NCBI GenBank assembly: GCA_038326025.1
Contig: JBBQJP010000112.1
Span: forward strand, 1-10,124
DNA length: 10,124 nt
Reading direction: 5' to 3'
DNA from: CAISIP01 sp038326025
GTDB lineage: Bacteria; Pseudomonadota; Gammaproteobacteria; Burkholderiales; Burkholderiaceae_C
Made by a program: the position numbers and the translations under genes. Numbering within the stretch: position 1 is the first letter of the stretch; each line of letters begins with the position of its first letter. Below are positions 1 through 6,440 of the stretch, in pieces. The notes under the pieces are model-generated. The model made no database searches. It was not told the DNA's origin and was given only the letters and a program-made list of their open reading frames with translations.

Positions 1-1147
1 AGGCGATGCTCTCGAGTGCAGCGCGTGCAATATGCGCAATCGTGCTGCCGCGGGTCAACCCGGTGATGGTGCCGCGCGCATCCGGTTTCCAGTAAGGTGC
101 GCCAAGACCGGTGAAAGCCGGCACCATGATCACGCCGCCCGAATCCGGCACACTTTCGGCCAACGCCTGCACCTCGCCGCTGGCCTTGATTGCATTGAGC
201 CCATCGCGCAACCATTGCACCACCGCCCCGCCGACAAATACGCCACCTTCGATCGCGAATTCGGTTTGTCTGCTGGTCTGCGCGGCGCTGGTCGTGATCA
301 GCCCGTTAGTCGAGGTCCGGAACGCCGTGCCGGTGTGCATCAGCATGAAGCATCCGGTGCCGTATGTGTTCTTGACCATGCCGGCCTTGAAGCAGGCCTG
401 GCCGAACAACGCGCTTTGCTGATCGCCGGCGACGCCGCCGATCGGAATCGCCCGTCCCAGATGTGCCGAGTCGGTTTCACCGAAGAAAGCGCTCGATGGA
501 TTGACCTCGGGCATGAGGTCAGCCGGGATATCGAGCATCTTGAGCAACTCTGCGTCCCAGGTATTGCTGTGCACATTGAACAACATGGTCCGCGACGCGT
601 TGCTGACATCGGTGGCGTGGACCTTGCCCGAGGTCAGTTGCCAGATCAGCCAACTGTCGATCGTGCCGAAAGCCAACTCGCCATTGGCCGCGCGCTGGCG
701 TGCACCGGGCACCTGGTCGAGTATCCATTTGAGCTTGGTGCCGGAGAAATAGGCGTCGATGACCAGTCCGGTCTTGGCCCTGATCGTGTCTTCCAGCCCG
801 CGTTCGCGCAGCGCGACGCAGGCCTGCTCCGCACGTCGATCCTGCCAGACGATCGCATGGTGAATTGGCTCACCGCTGGCCCGGTCCCATACAACAGTGG
901 TTTCGCGCTGATTGGTGATGCCTATGGCACTGATCTGGTCGGCCCGGATTCCGGCGCGCTGCAAGACCTCCTGCGCGGTGCCGAGCTGGGTGCGCCAGAT
1001 TTCTTGCGGATCGTGCTCCACCCATCCCGGTTGTGGGTAGTGCTGCGTCAGCTCTTTCTGCGCCACGGCCAGAGGTTGGCCGCCGGCGTCGAAAACAATG
1101 CTGCGTGAACTGGAGGTGCCTTGGTCGAGGGCGAGAAGATAGGTCAT
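1..1147 (-). CDS. glpK: Glycerol kinase, 5' part (C-terminus beyond window edge)
   Basis: Cytoplasmic FGGY-family kinase that phosphorylates glycerol to sn-glycerol-3-phosphate with ATP, trapping it after import. Read from the minus strand with ATG at 1145-1147, the frame stays open to the left edge for 382 codons; the family is usually about 500 residues, so roughly the last 115 are outside. Visible motifs: nucleotide/phosphate loop DQGTSSSR (8-15), glycerol-binding TNQRETT (78-84), W101, AYFSGTK (132-138), AGDQQSALFGQ (240-250), phosphate loop YGTGCF (262-267) and PAFTGLGAPYW (343-353). The E. coli fructose-1,6-bisphosphate loop (GKGGTR) is not conserved: here it is about one residue shorter and reads SAHLGRA (227-233). 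Only a weak Shine-Dalgarno (CAGG) precedes the start. It lies 48 bp downstream of glpR on the same strand, so the two are probably co-transcribed. Identity is certain; allosteric behaviour is inference. Confidence 0.97.
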   Translation of the reverse strand, partial: MTYLLALDQGTSSSRSIVFDAGGQPLAVAQKELTQHYPQPGWVEHDPQEIWRTQLGTAQEVLQRAGIRADQISAIGITNQRETTVVWDRASGEPIHHAIVWQDRRAEQACVALRERGLEDTIRAKTGLVIDAYFSGTKLKWILDQVPGARQRAANGELAFGTIDSWLIWQLTSGKVHATDVSNASRTMLFNVHSNTWDAELLKMLDIPADLMPEVNPSSAFFGETDSAHLGRAIPIGGVAGDQQSALFGQACFKAGMVKNTYGTGCFMLMHTGTAFRTSTNGLITTSAAQTSRQTEFAIEGGVFVGGAVVQWLRDGLNAIKASGEVQALAESVPDSGGVIMVPAFTGLGAPYWKPDARGTITGLTRGSTIAHIARAALESIA

Positions 1148-1195
1148 GGTGTGCCTGTCAACGGATGGTGGGTGGGCCGATGGGTGTGTGCCGGC

Positions 1196-1963
1196 TCACG
1201 GCTGGCACACGTCGCAGCGCACCTGGGCCTCTTCGAGCAGTGCCGGGAACGGGTCGGGTGGCGGCGCGTCGGTGAACACGCGGTCAATCTGCGACAGATG
1301 GGCCACTTCGGTCATCGCATGTCGATTGAACTTGCTGTGGTCAGCGGCGAGCCAGACCTCACGCGCGTGCGAGATGATGGTCTGAGACACCTTGACCTCG
1401 CGAAAATCGAAATCCCGCAAGGAACCGTCGGACTCGATGCCGGAGATGCCGATCACGGCGACATCGACCTTGAACTGGCGGATGAAGTCGACGGCGGCTT
1501 CGCCGACGATTCCGCCGTCGCGGTTGCGCACCACACCGCCAACGACGATGACCTCGAACTTGGTGCTTGTGCTCAGAATTGTTGCCACATGCAGGTTGTT
1601 GGTAATGACCCGCAGGCCGGAATGGTTTACCAGCTCCCGGGCAACGGCCTCGGTGGTCGTGCCGATGTTGAGAATCAACGAGCAGTCGTCTGGTATGGCG
1701 GCGGCCACTGCACGGGCGATGCGCAATTTCTCCTGTGCAAACAGGTTCTCGCGTTGCGGGTATCCCATGTTCTCGACCGTTGAGCCGGGCGCACGCACCC
1801 CACCGTGAAACCGGACCAGCAAACCCTGGTCGGCCAGTTTCTGTACATCGCGGCGGACCGTCTGCAAGGTCACGCCGAGCCGCTCGGCCAACTGCTCAAC
1901 CGAAGCGTGAGCCGATGAGTGGACAACCGACAACAGTGTGATTTGCCTTGGATTGGGGTGCAT
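1196..1963 (-). CDS. glpR: GlpR, DeoR-family repressor of glycerol utilisation
   Basis: Transcriptional repressor of 255 residues, the usual DeoR-family length. The N-terminal winged helix-turn-helix covers about residues 5-57, with LAERLGVTLQTVRRDVQKL as recognition region and the DeoR hallmark FHGGV at 52-56. The C-terminal sugar-phosphate-sensor domain shows the phosphate-binding loop NIGTTTE (99-105), VVGGVVRNRDGGIVG, and GISGIESDGSLRDFDFREV followed by AADHSKF, which matches the glycerol-3-phosphate regulator subgroup. By family knowledge the effector is glycerol-3-phosphate (relief of repression). The start at 1961-1963 gives an N-terminus (MHPNPRQ) like other GlpR proteins, although no good Shine-Dalgarno precedes it, so the repressor may be weakly translated. 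It is divergent from glpS and directly upstream of glpK. Likely targets are the half-sites in the intergenic region, implying autoregulation. Confidence 0.95.
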   Translation of the reverse strand: MHPNPRQITLLSVVHSSAHASVEQLAERLGVTLQTVRRDVQKLADQGLLVRFHGGVRAPGSTVENMGYPQRENLFAQEKLRIARAVAAAIPDDCSLILNIGTTTEAVARELVNHSGLRVITNNLHVATILSTSTKFEVIVVGGVVRNRDGGIVGEAAVDFIRQFKVDVAVIGISGIESDGSLRDFDFREVKVSQTIISHAREVWLAADHSKFNRHAMTEVAHLSQIDRVFTDAPPPDPFPALLEEAQVRCDVCQP

Positions 1964-2124
1964 GTGACGCGACTATCGGGTTTTTGTTCGAACACAGGGA
2001 TGCTAAAACGAACAATAAGGAAAAAATACAGGGTTAATACTGATTAGAAAGGAATAGAAACGAATAACAATGCATCGAATCAAGATTATCCGGGGCGATC
2101 GTCCCGATCAAAAAGGGTGGCGTG
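1964..2124. promoter_or_regulatory. Divergent glpR/glpS control region with GlpR-like half-sites
   Basis: This AT-rich 161-bp spacer separates the divergent glpR-glpK and glpSTPQUV units in otherwise GC-rich DNA. It contains a 10-bp palindrome TGTTCGAACA at 1985-1994, a second CGAACA at 2009-2014 exactly 20 bp further on, a variant CGAATA at 2061-2066 and CGAATC at 2076-2081. TGTTCG/CGAACA is the half-site of the E. coli GlpR operator, so these are likely GlpR contacts. I could not pick convincing -35/-10 boxes in either direction; TAATAC at 2035-2040 is a weak -10 candidate for the plus strand. A small RNA hairpin (2091-2096 with 2101-2106, loop GATC, one G-U pair) lies just before the glpS Shine-Dalgarno. 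Confidence 0.7.
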
Positions 2125-3198
2125 ATGCAGTTGGTATTGGAGGGCATCAGCAAGAAGGTCGGGGCGCAGAAATGGCTGCACCGTATGGACATCACACCGC
2201 AACGCAGCGCGGTGACGGTCCTGCTCGGCGCGACCCAGGCCGGCAAGACCAGCCTGATGCGCATCATGGCGGGACTTGACGAACCATCAGCCGGCAAGGT
2301 ACTCGTCGACGGGGAAAACGTGGTTGGACTGCCGGTGCGCGAACGCAACGTGGCCATGGTGTACCAGCAATTTATCAACTATCCGTCGCTGCGCGTGCGC
2401 GACAACATCGCTTCGCCGCTGAAATTGCGCCGGGAAAGCGGTATTGACGAGCGGGTCCGGGAACTCGCAGAAAAGCTGCATATCGACATGTTCCTGGACC
2501 GCTACCCGTCCGAATTGTCCGGAGGGCAGCAGCAACGTGTCGCGCTGGCACGGGCGCTGGCCAAAGGAGCGCCGCTGATGCTGCTCGACGAACCGCTGGT
2601 GAACCTGGACTACAAGCTGCGCGAGGAGTTGCGCGATGAACTCACGGCCCTGTTCGCCAGCGGCGACTCGACGGTGATTTATGCCACCACCGAACCCGGC
2701 GAGGCGCTGCTGCTCGGCGGGCATACGGCGGTCATGCATGAGGGGGAACTGCTGCAATACGGCCCGACGGCGGAGGTGTTCCACCGGCCGAAGTCGCTGC
2801 GAGTTGCGCGGGCGTTCAGTGATCCGCCGATGAACCTAGTGGCGGCACGCGCGATAGAGAACGGCTTGCGTCTGGACGGCGGGCAGACGATCGGCATTGA
2901 TTTGCCCGAGGCCCGCGGTCGCGACTTCACGGTCGGCATACGCGCCAACGTTTTGCGCGAAATTGCTGCCGACGGCGACGCGACGCTGGCCGGCAGCGTC
3001 GAACTCGCGGAAATATCGGGGTCCGACACGTTTGTGCATGCGCACACGCCGGCCGGTGACCTGGTCGCGCAATTGACCGGTGTGCACTACTTCGACCTGG
3101 GCGCGGCCATCAATCTGTATTTCCATCCGTCACAGGCATATGTGTTCGACTCCGACGGCCTGCTGGTGAAGGCCCCGAAACGTGGTGGGGAGCGTTGA
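2125..3198 (+). CDS. glpS: GlpS, glycerol ABC transporter ATPase (H-loop His replaced)
   Basis: One of two non-identical cytoplasmic ATPases energising glycerol import (COG3839/UgpC-MalK-like, 357 residues). Domains: nucleotide-binding domain about 1-230, then a C-terminal TOBE/MOP-type regulatory domain. Motifs: Walker A GATQAGKT (35-42), Q-loop Q81 (VYQQF), signature LSGGQ (131-135), Walker B LMLLDEP (151-157), D-loop NLD (160-162). The segment where the switch histidine is expected (usually Y-V-T-H-D-Q) reads YATTEP (186-191), so threonine 189 replaces the histidine. ATG 2125 is chosen over the GTG at 2122 because the AAGGGTGG Shine-Dalgarno (2113-2120) has normal spacing only to the ATG. 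First gene of the plus-strand operon; its stop is one base before the glpT start. Assignment as GlpS rests on gene order and on the pairing with glpT. Confidence 0.93.
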   Translation: MQLVLEGISKKVGAQKWLHRMDITPQRSAVTVLLGATQAGKTSLMRIMAGLDEPSAGKVLVDGENVVGLPVRERNVAMVYQQFINYPSLRVRDNIASPLKLRRESGIDERVRELAEKLHIDMFLDRYPSELSGGQQQRVALARALAKGAPLMLLDEPLVNLDYKLREELRDELTALFASGDSTVIYATTEPGEALLLGGHTAVMHEGELLQYGPTAEVFHRPKSLRVARAFSDPPMNLVAARAIENGLRLDGGQTIGIDLPEARGRDFTVGIRANVLREIAADGDATLAGSVELAEISGSDTFVHAHTPAGDLVAQLTGVHYFDLGAAINLYFHPSQAYVFDSDGLLVKAPKRGGER

Positions 3199-3199
3199 A

Positions 3200-4276
3200 A
3201 TGGCAAAAATCGAACTCGACCTGGCGCATTCCTATCTGCCCAATCCAAAACAGGACAGCGACTATGCGCTGCTGCCGCTGAAGATGACGTTCGAGGACGG
3301 CGGCGCCTACGCCTTGCTCGGACCGTCGGGCTGTGGCAAGACCACGATGCTCAACATCATGTCGGGGCTGTTGTCGCCGTCACAGGGTAACGTTCGTTTC
3401 GATGGCCGCAACGTCACGAAGGAGACGCCGCAACAGCGCAACATCGCCCAGGTTTTCCAGTTCCCGGTCATTTATGACACGATGACCGTGGCCGAGAACC
3501 TGGCGTTTCCGTTGCGCAATCGCAAGATGCCGCGCGAGCAGATCACCAAGCGGGTCGGCGAAATTGCCGAGATGCTGGAAATGAGCGGCCAGTTGAACCA
3601 GCGCGCGGCGAATCTGTCGGCCGATGCGAAACAGAAGATCTCGTTGGGGCGCGGTCTGGTGCGGTCCGACGTATCGGCGGTGCTGTTCGACGAACCGCTG
3701 ACGGTGATCGACCCGCACCTGAAATGGCAATTGCGCCGCAAGCTCAAGCAGATCCACCATGAGCTCAAGCTGACGCTGATCTATGTGACGCATGACCAGG
3801 TGGAGGCACTGACGTTTGCCGACCAGGTGATCGTCATGACGCGCGGTCGCATTGTGCAGGTAGGGTCAGCCGCCGATTTGTTCGAGCGCCCCCGCCATAC
3901 CTTCGTCGGCCACTTCATTGGATCGCCCGGCATGAACTTCCTGCCGGCCCAGGTTAAAGGCACCGGAATTCAGATTGCAGGTTTGTCACTGGCCATGCCC
4001 GTCGGGCAGTCCTTGCCCGAAGGCGCCATCAAATTGGGTGTACGCCCCGAATACCTGGTTCCGGTCGCGGCCGATTCGGCGGGCGCCTTGCCGATGACGG
4101 TCAGCCAGGTGCAGGACGTGGGCACGCACCTGATGCTCAATGCCAAGTTTGACGGCCAGACGATCAAGGTCAAGCTGCCGACCGACAGCGCGCCAATGAC
4201 GGTCGGCGACGCGGTCTGGTTGCAGGTCATGGGCGAACACACCTGTTTCTACAAAAACGAGGAGATCCTGGCATGA
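3200..4276 (+). CDS. glpT: GlpT, glycerol ABC transporter ATPase (degenerate signature motif)
   Basis: Second ATPase of the glycerol importer, 358 residues; this ABC-type GlpT is unrelated to the E. coli GlpT antiporter of the same name. Nucleotide-binding domain about 1-240, then a TOBE-type C-terminal domain (LGVRPEYL near 286). Motifs: Walker A GPSGCGKT (41-48), Q-loop Q87 (VFQFPV), Walker B VLFDEP (161-166), D-loop VIDPHL, H-loop YVTHDQ with H198. The ABC signature, normally LSGGQ, reads LSADA (139-143) followed by KQK. ATG 3200 is preferred to the GTG at 3182 because GGGGAG (3187-3192) is spaced 7 nt before it. The gene starts one base after the glpS stop, so the two are probably translated together in equal amounts, as expected of a heterodimer. 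Confidence 0.93.
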   Translation: MAKIELDLAHSYLPNPKQDSDYALLPLKMTFEDGGAYALLGPSGCGKTTMLNIMSGLLSPSQGNVRFDGRNVTKETPQQRNIAQVFQFPVIYDTMTVAENLAFPLRNRKMPREQITKRVGEIAEMLEMSGQLNQRAANLSADAKQKISLGRGLVRSDVSAVLFDEPLTVIDPHLKWQLRRKLKQIHHELKLTLIYVTHDQVEALTFADQVIVMTRGRIVQVGSAADLFERPRHTFVGHFIGSPGMNFLPAQVKGTGIQIAGLSLAMPVGQSLPEGAIKLGVRPEYLVPVAADSAGALPMTVSQVQDVGTHLMLNAKFDGQTIKVKLPTDSAPMTVGDAVWLQVMGEHTCFYKNEEILA

Positions 4277-4335
4277 AACGACGGGCGCCCATCGAAACCT
4301 GCGTGCGCGTGCCGCAGACCCGGGAATTACGATGA
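4273..4335 (+). CDS. Possible 20-codon coupling ORF between glpT and glpP
   Basis: A short frame (20 codons, begins MKRRAPIETC, ends TRELR) starts with an ATG overlapping the glpT stop (ATGA at 4273-4276) and ends with a TGA overlapping the glpP start (ATGA at 4332-4335). A strong Shine-Dalgarno, GAGGAG (4259-4264), sits 8 nt before its ATG, whereas glpP itself has only a weak GGGA (4322-4325). This geometry fits translational coupling: ribosomes leaving glpT restart here and again at glpP. I know of no family for the peptide; it is basic, has no membrane segment, and may have no function beyond carrying ribosomes. Chance is possible, since the gap is only 55 bp. Confidence 0.4.
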   Translation: MKRRAPIETCVRVPQTRELR

Positions 4336-5225
4336 ACACGACGACAAAACCGGTAAACCAGAAGGCGTGGCTGCTGATTCTGCCGGTCCTCGTATGCGTC
4401 TCGTTTTCCGCCATTCTGCCGCTGATGACGGTGGTTAACTACTCGGTACAGGACATTTTTTCGCCCGAACGACGGGTCTTTGTCGGCACCGAATGGTTCG
4501 CTGCGATCATGCGCGACGAAGAGTTGCACGGCGCGTTGGTCCGCCAGTTGACGTTCTCCCTGTCCGTATTGCTGGTGGAAATTCCGCTGGGCATCATGCT
4601 GGCTCTCTCCATGCCTGCCAAGGGCTGGAAGGCGTCGGTGGTACTGGTGATCGTGTCCTTGTCGCTGCTCATACCGTGGAACGTCGTGGGTACGATCTGG
4701 CAGATCTTCGGACGTTCGGACATCGGCCTGATGGGCGCTGCGCTGCAGGGGATGGGCATCGAATACAGCTATACCGGTAACGCGCTGCATGCCTGGGCCA
4801 CGGTGTTGCTGATGGACGTGTGGCACTGGACGCCGCTTGTGGCGCTGCTCGGTTATGCCGGCCTGCGCTCTATTCCCGATGCGTATTACCAGGCTGCGAG
4901 CATCGATGGCGCCAGCAAACTGGCAGTTTTCTGGTACGTGCAGTTGCCCAAGATGCGCGGCGTCCTGATGATCGCCGTGCTGCTGCGGTTCATGGACAGT
5001 TTCATGATCTATACCGAGCCGTTTGTCCTGACGGGCGGCGGGCCGGGTAATGCGACGACCTTTCTGTCGCAATTCCTGACGCAAAAGGCCGTCGGCCAGT
5101 TCGATCTCGGACCGGCCGCAGCGTTCTCGCTGATCTATTTCCTCATCATCCTGTTGTTGTGCTTCATCCTTTACAACTGGATGCAGCGCGTCGGGACCCA
5201 GACCAAGGAGGGTGGCCATGCATAA
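4332..5225 (+). CDS. glpP: GlpP, glycerol ABC transporter permease
   Basis: Inner-membrane permease of 297 residues, in the MalF/UgpA-type binding-protein-dependent transport family. About six hydrophobic segments are visible: 12-36, 73-94, 101-122, 150-175, 208-228 and 262-282. The cytoplasmic coupling loop (EAA motif) lies near 186-206 with the pattern QAASIDGA...F..VQLP; glutamine takes the place of the usual first glutamate. The C-terminal TEPFVLTGGGPGNATT is typical of these permeases. The start at 4332 gives an N-terminus (NQKAWLLILPVL) running directly into the first membrane segment; upstream the frame offers no better start. The end overlaps glpQ by 8 bp. It should pair with GlpQ to form the pore, contacted by GlpS and GlpT. 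Confidence 0.94.
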   Translation: MNTTTKPVNQKAWLLILPVLVCVSFSAILPLMTVVNYSVQDIFSPERRVFVGTEWFAAIMRDEELHGALVRQLTFSLSVLLVEIPLGIMLALSMPAKGWKASVVLVIVSLSLLIPWNVVGTIWQIFGRSDIGLMGAALQGMGIEYSYTGNALHAWATVLLMDVWHWTPLVALLGYAGLRSIPDAYYQAASIDGASKLAVFWYVQLPKMRGVLMIAVLLRFMDSFMIYTEPFVLTGGGPGNATTFLSQFLTQKAVGQFDLGPAAAFSLIYFLIILLLCFILYNWMQRVGTQTKEGGHA

Positions 5226-6030
5226 GCCCCGGTTCCAGAAGCGCACGCTGTTTCTGCTGGCGTACATCGTTTTTGCGTTGCTGCCGATCTACTGGATGAT
5301 CAACATGTCGTTCAAGACGAACGACGAAATCCTGGCCAGCTTCTCGCTGTTCCCGCAGCATTTCACCTGGGCTAACTATCGGACGATCCTGACCGACCCA
5401 TCGTGGTATTCGGGGTATATCAACAGCCTGATCTATGTCGGTATCAACACGGTGATCTCGATCACAGTTGCCTTGCCGGCGGCATATGCGTTCTCGCGTT
5501 ACAGCTTTCTGGGCGACAAGCATGTCTTCTTCTGGCTGCTGACCAATCGCATGACGCCGCCCGCGGTTTTTCTTTTGCCGTTTTTCCAGCTCTACACGAC
5601 GGTCGGGCTGATGGACACGCATCTGGCGGTCGCGCTCGCGCACTTGTTGTTCAACGTGCCGCTTGCCGTCTGGATTCTCGAGGGATTCATGAGCGGTATC
5701 CCAAGGGAAATCGACGAAACGGCCTATGTGGACGGATACAGTTTTCCACGCTTCTTCATCCGGATATTCCTGCCGTTGATCAAGGCCGGTGTGGGTGTTG
5801 CGGCGTTTTTCTGCTTCATGTTCAGCTGGGTCGAGTTGCTGCTGGCCCGGACCCTGACCAGCGTGAATGCCAAACCCATCGTGGCGACGATGACGCGCAC
5901 CGTTTCGGCGTCCGGCATGGACTGGGCGACGCTGGCCGCGGCAGGAGTGCTGACGATCGTGCCGGGCGCGATCGTGATCTGGTTTGTGCGCAACTACATC
6001 GCCAAGGGATTCGCGATGGGACGCGTCTGA
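5218..6030 (+). CDS. glpQ: GlpQ, glycerol ABC transporter permease
   Basis: Second inner-membrane permease, 270 residues, in the MalG/UgpE-type family; not the E. coli periplasmic phosphodiesterase also named GlpQ. Hydrophobic segments lie around 9-31, 66-92, 103-125, 135-157, 187-209 and 234-258. The EAA coupling loop is clear at 167-186 (ETAYVDGYSF...IRIFLP). ATG 5218 is chosen over the GTG at 5212 because the strong AAGGAGG (5205-5211) is spaced 6 nt from the ATG but abuts the GTG. The first 8 bp overlap the end of glpP, indicating coupled translation and roughly equal amounts of the two permeases. Confidence 0.94.
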   Translation: MHKPRFQKRTLFLLAYIVFALLPIYWMINMSFKTNDEILASFSLFPQHFTWANYRTILTDPSWYSGYINSLIYVGINTVISITVALPAAYAFSRYSFLGDKHVFFWLLTNRMTPPAVFLLPFFQLYTTVGLMDTHLAVALAHLLFNVPLAVWILEGFMSGIPREIDETAYVDGYSFPRFFIRIFLPLIKAGVGVAAFFCFMFSWVELLLARTLTSVNAKPIVATMTRTVSASGMDWATLAAAGVLTIVPGAIVIWFVRNYIAKGFAMGRV

Positions 6031-6042
6031 TGGGAGTCACGC

Positions 6043-6351
6043 ATGTTTAACTGGATGGCGTGGACCACGCCGGTCGCAGTTTTCTTCACCTGTATTGCCT
6101 TGATGCTGGTGGGGATGACCATCTGGGAGCTGAAGTCACCGACCAGCCCGAGGCGTGGTTTCCTGCCGCTGGAGACAACCCGCGGCGACAGGATGTTCAT
6201 CGGCCTGCTGGCAGCCGCCTATTTCAATTTGGCCTTCGTCGGCATGAGCGGCTGGATGGCGCAGTGGTTCAGCCTGGACCAGGATCCGTCCATCTGGATC
6301 AGTTTCGTGCTGTCGATGGCCATGCTGGTTTTGATCATGCGCAAGGGTTAG
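6043..6351 (+). CDS. glpU: GlpU, small DUF2160-type membrane protein of the glycerol transporter operon
   Basis: A 102-residue integral membrane protein with three hydrophobic segments (about 8-28, 50-72 and 83-99). The loop between the first two carries KSPTSPRRGFLPLETTRGDR (31-50), rich in Arg and Pro. I recognise it as the small membrane protein (DUF2160) that recurs in glycerol ABC operons, named glpU in Rhizobium leguminosarum; its function is unknown to me. ATG 6043 has GGGAG (6032-6036) 6 nt upstream and starts 12 bp after the glpQ stop, so it is expressed with the permeases. An accessory or assembly subunit of the importer is a reasonable inference, not shown by the sequence. Confidence 0.85.
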   Translation: MFNWMAWTTPVAVFFTCIALMLVGMTIWELKSPTSPRRGFLPLETTRGDRMFIGLLAAAYFNLAFVGMSGWMAQWFSLDQDPSIWISFVLSMAMLVLIMRKG

Positions 6352-6370
6352 CGGCGCACTGTATGAAGGA

Positions 6371-6419
6371 TCGGCTTGTTGTCCCCTGAAGCCGAAAGCA
6401 GCCTTCAAATCAGGGGACA
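6371..6419 (+). promoter_or_regulatory. Alternative hairpins in the glpU-glpV intergenic mRNA
   Basis: Two stems compete here. Stem A pairs TCGGCTT (6371-6377) with AAGCCGA (6389-6395) around an 11-nt loop. Stem B pairs TGTCCCCTGA (6380-6389) with TCAGGGGACA (6410-6419), a perfect 10-bp stem with a 20-nt loop. The left arm of B lies in the loop of A, so the two exclude each other or form a pseudoknot. No T-run follows B, so it is not a standard terminator; it ends 8 nt before the glpV Shine-Dalgarno (from 6428) and leaves it free. A role in mRNA processing or stability that raises binding-protein output is plausible. Confidence 0.6.
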
Positions 6420-6440
6420 CCCGTATCAGAGGAGAGAACT

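Noticed and set aside
32..1108. Long plus-strand open frame (358 codons)
   Set aside because: It is the antisense shadow of glpK, whose minus-strand translation shows every glycerol kinase motif; the plus-strand product has no recognisable features.
1148..1195. Promoter or hairpin in the glpR-glpK spacer
   Set aside because: Only a 4-bp inverted GCCG/CGGC and no spaced promoter boxes; most simply a short intra-operon spacer.
3182..3199. Alternative GTG start of glpT at 3182
   Set aside because: It lacks a spaced Shine-Dalgarno, and the six extra codons would cover the GGGGAG that serves the ATG at 3200.
4227..5267. Minus-strand open frame of 346 codons opposite glpP
   Set aside because: Antisense shadow: the product is rich in Arg, Gln and His with no domain, while the plus strand encodes a clear permease with an EAA loop.
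6380..6419. Hairpin before glpV as an intrinsic terminator
   Set aside because: No run of Ts follows the stem, and the downstream gene belongs functionally to the same operon.
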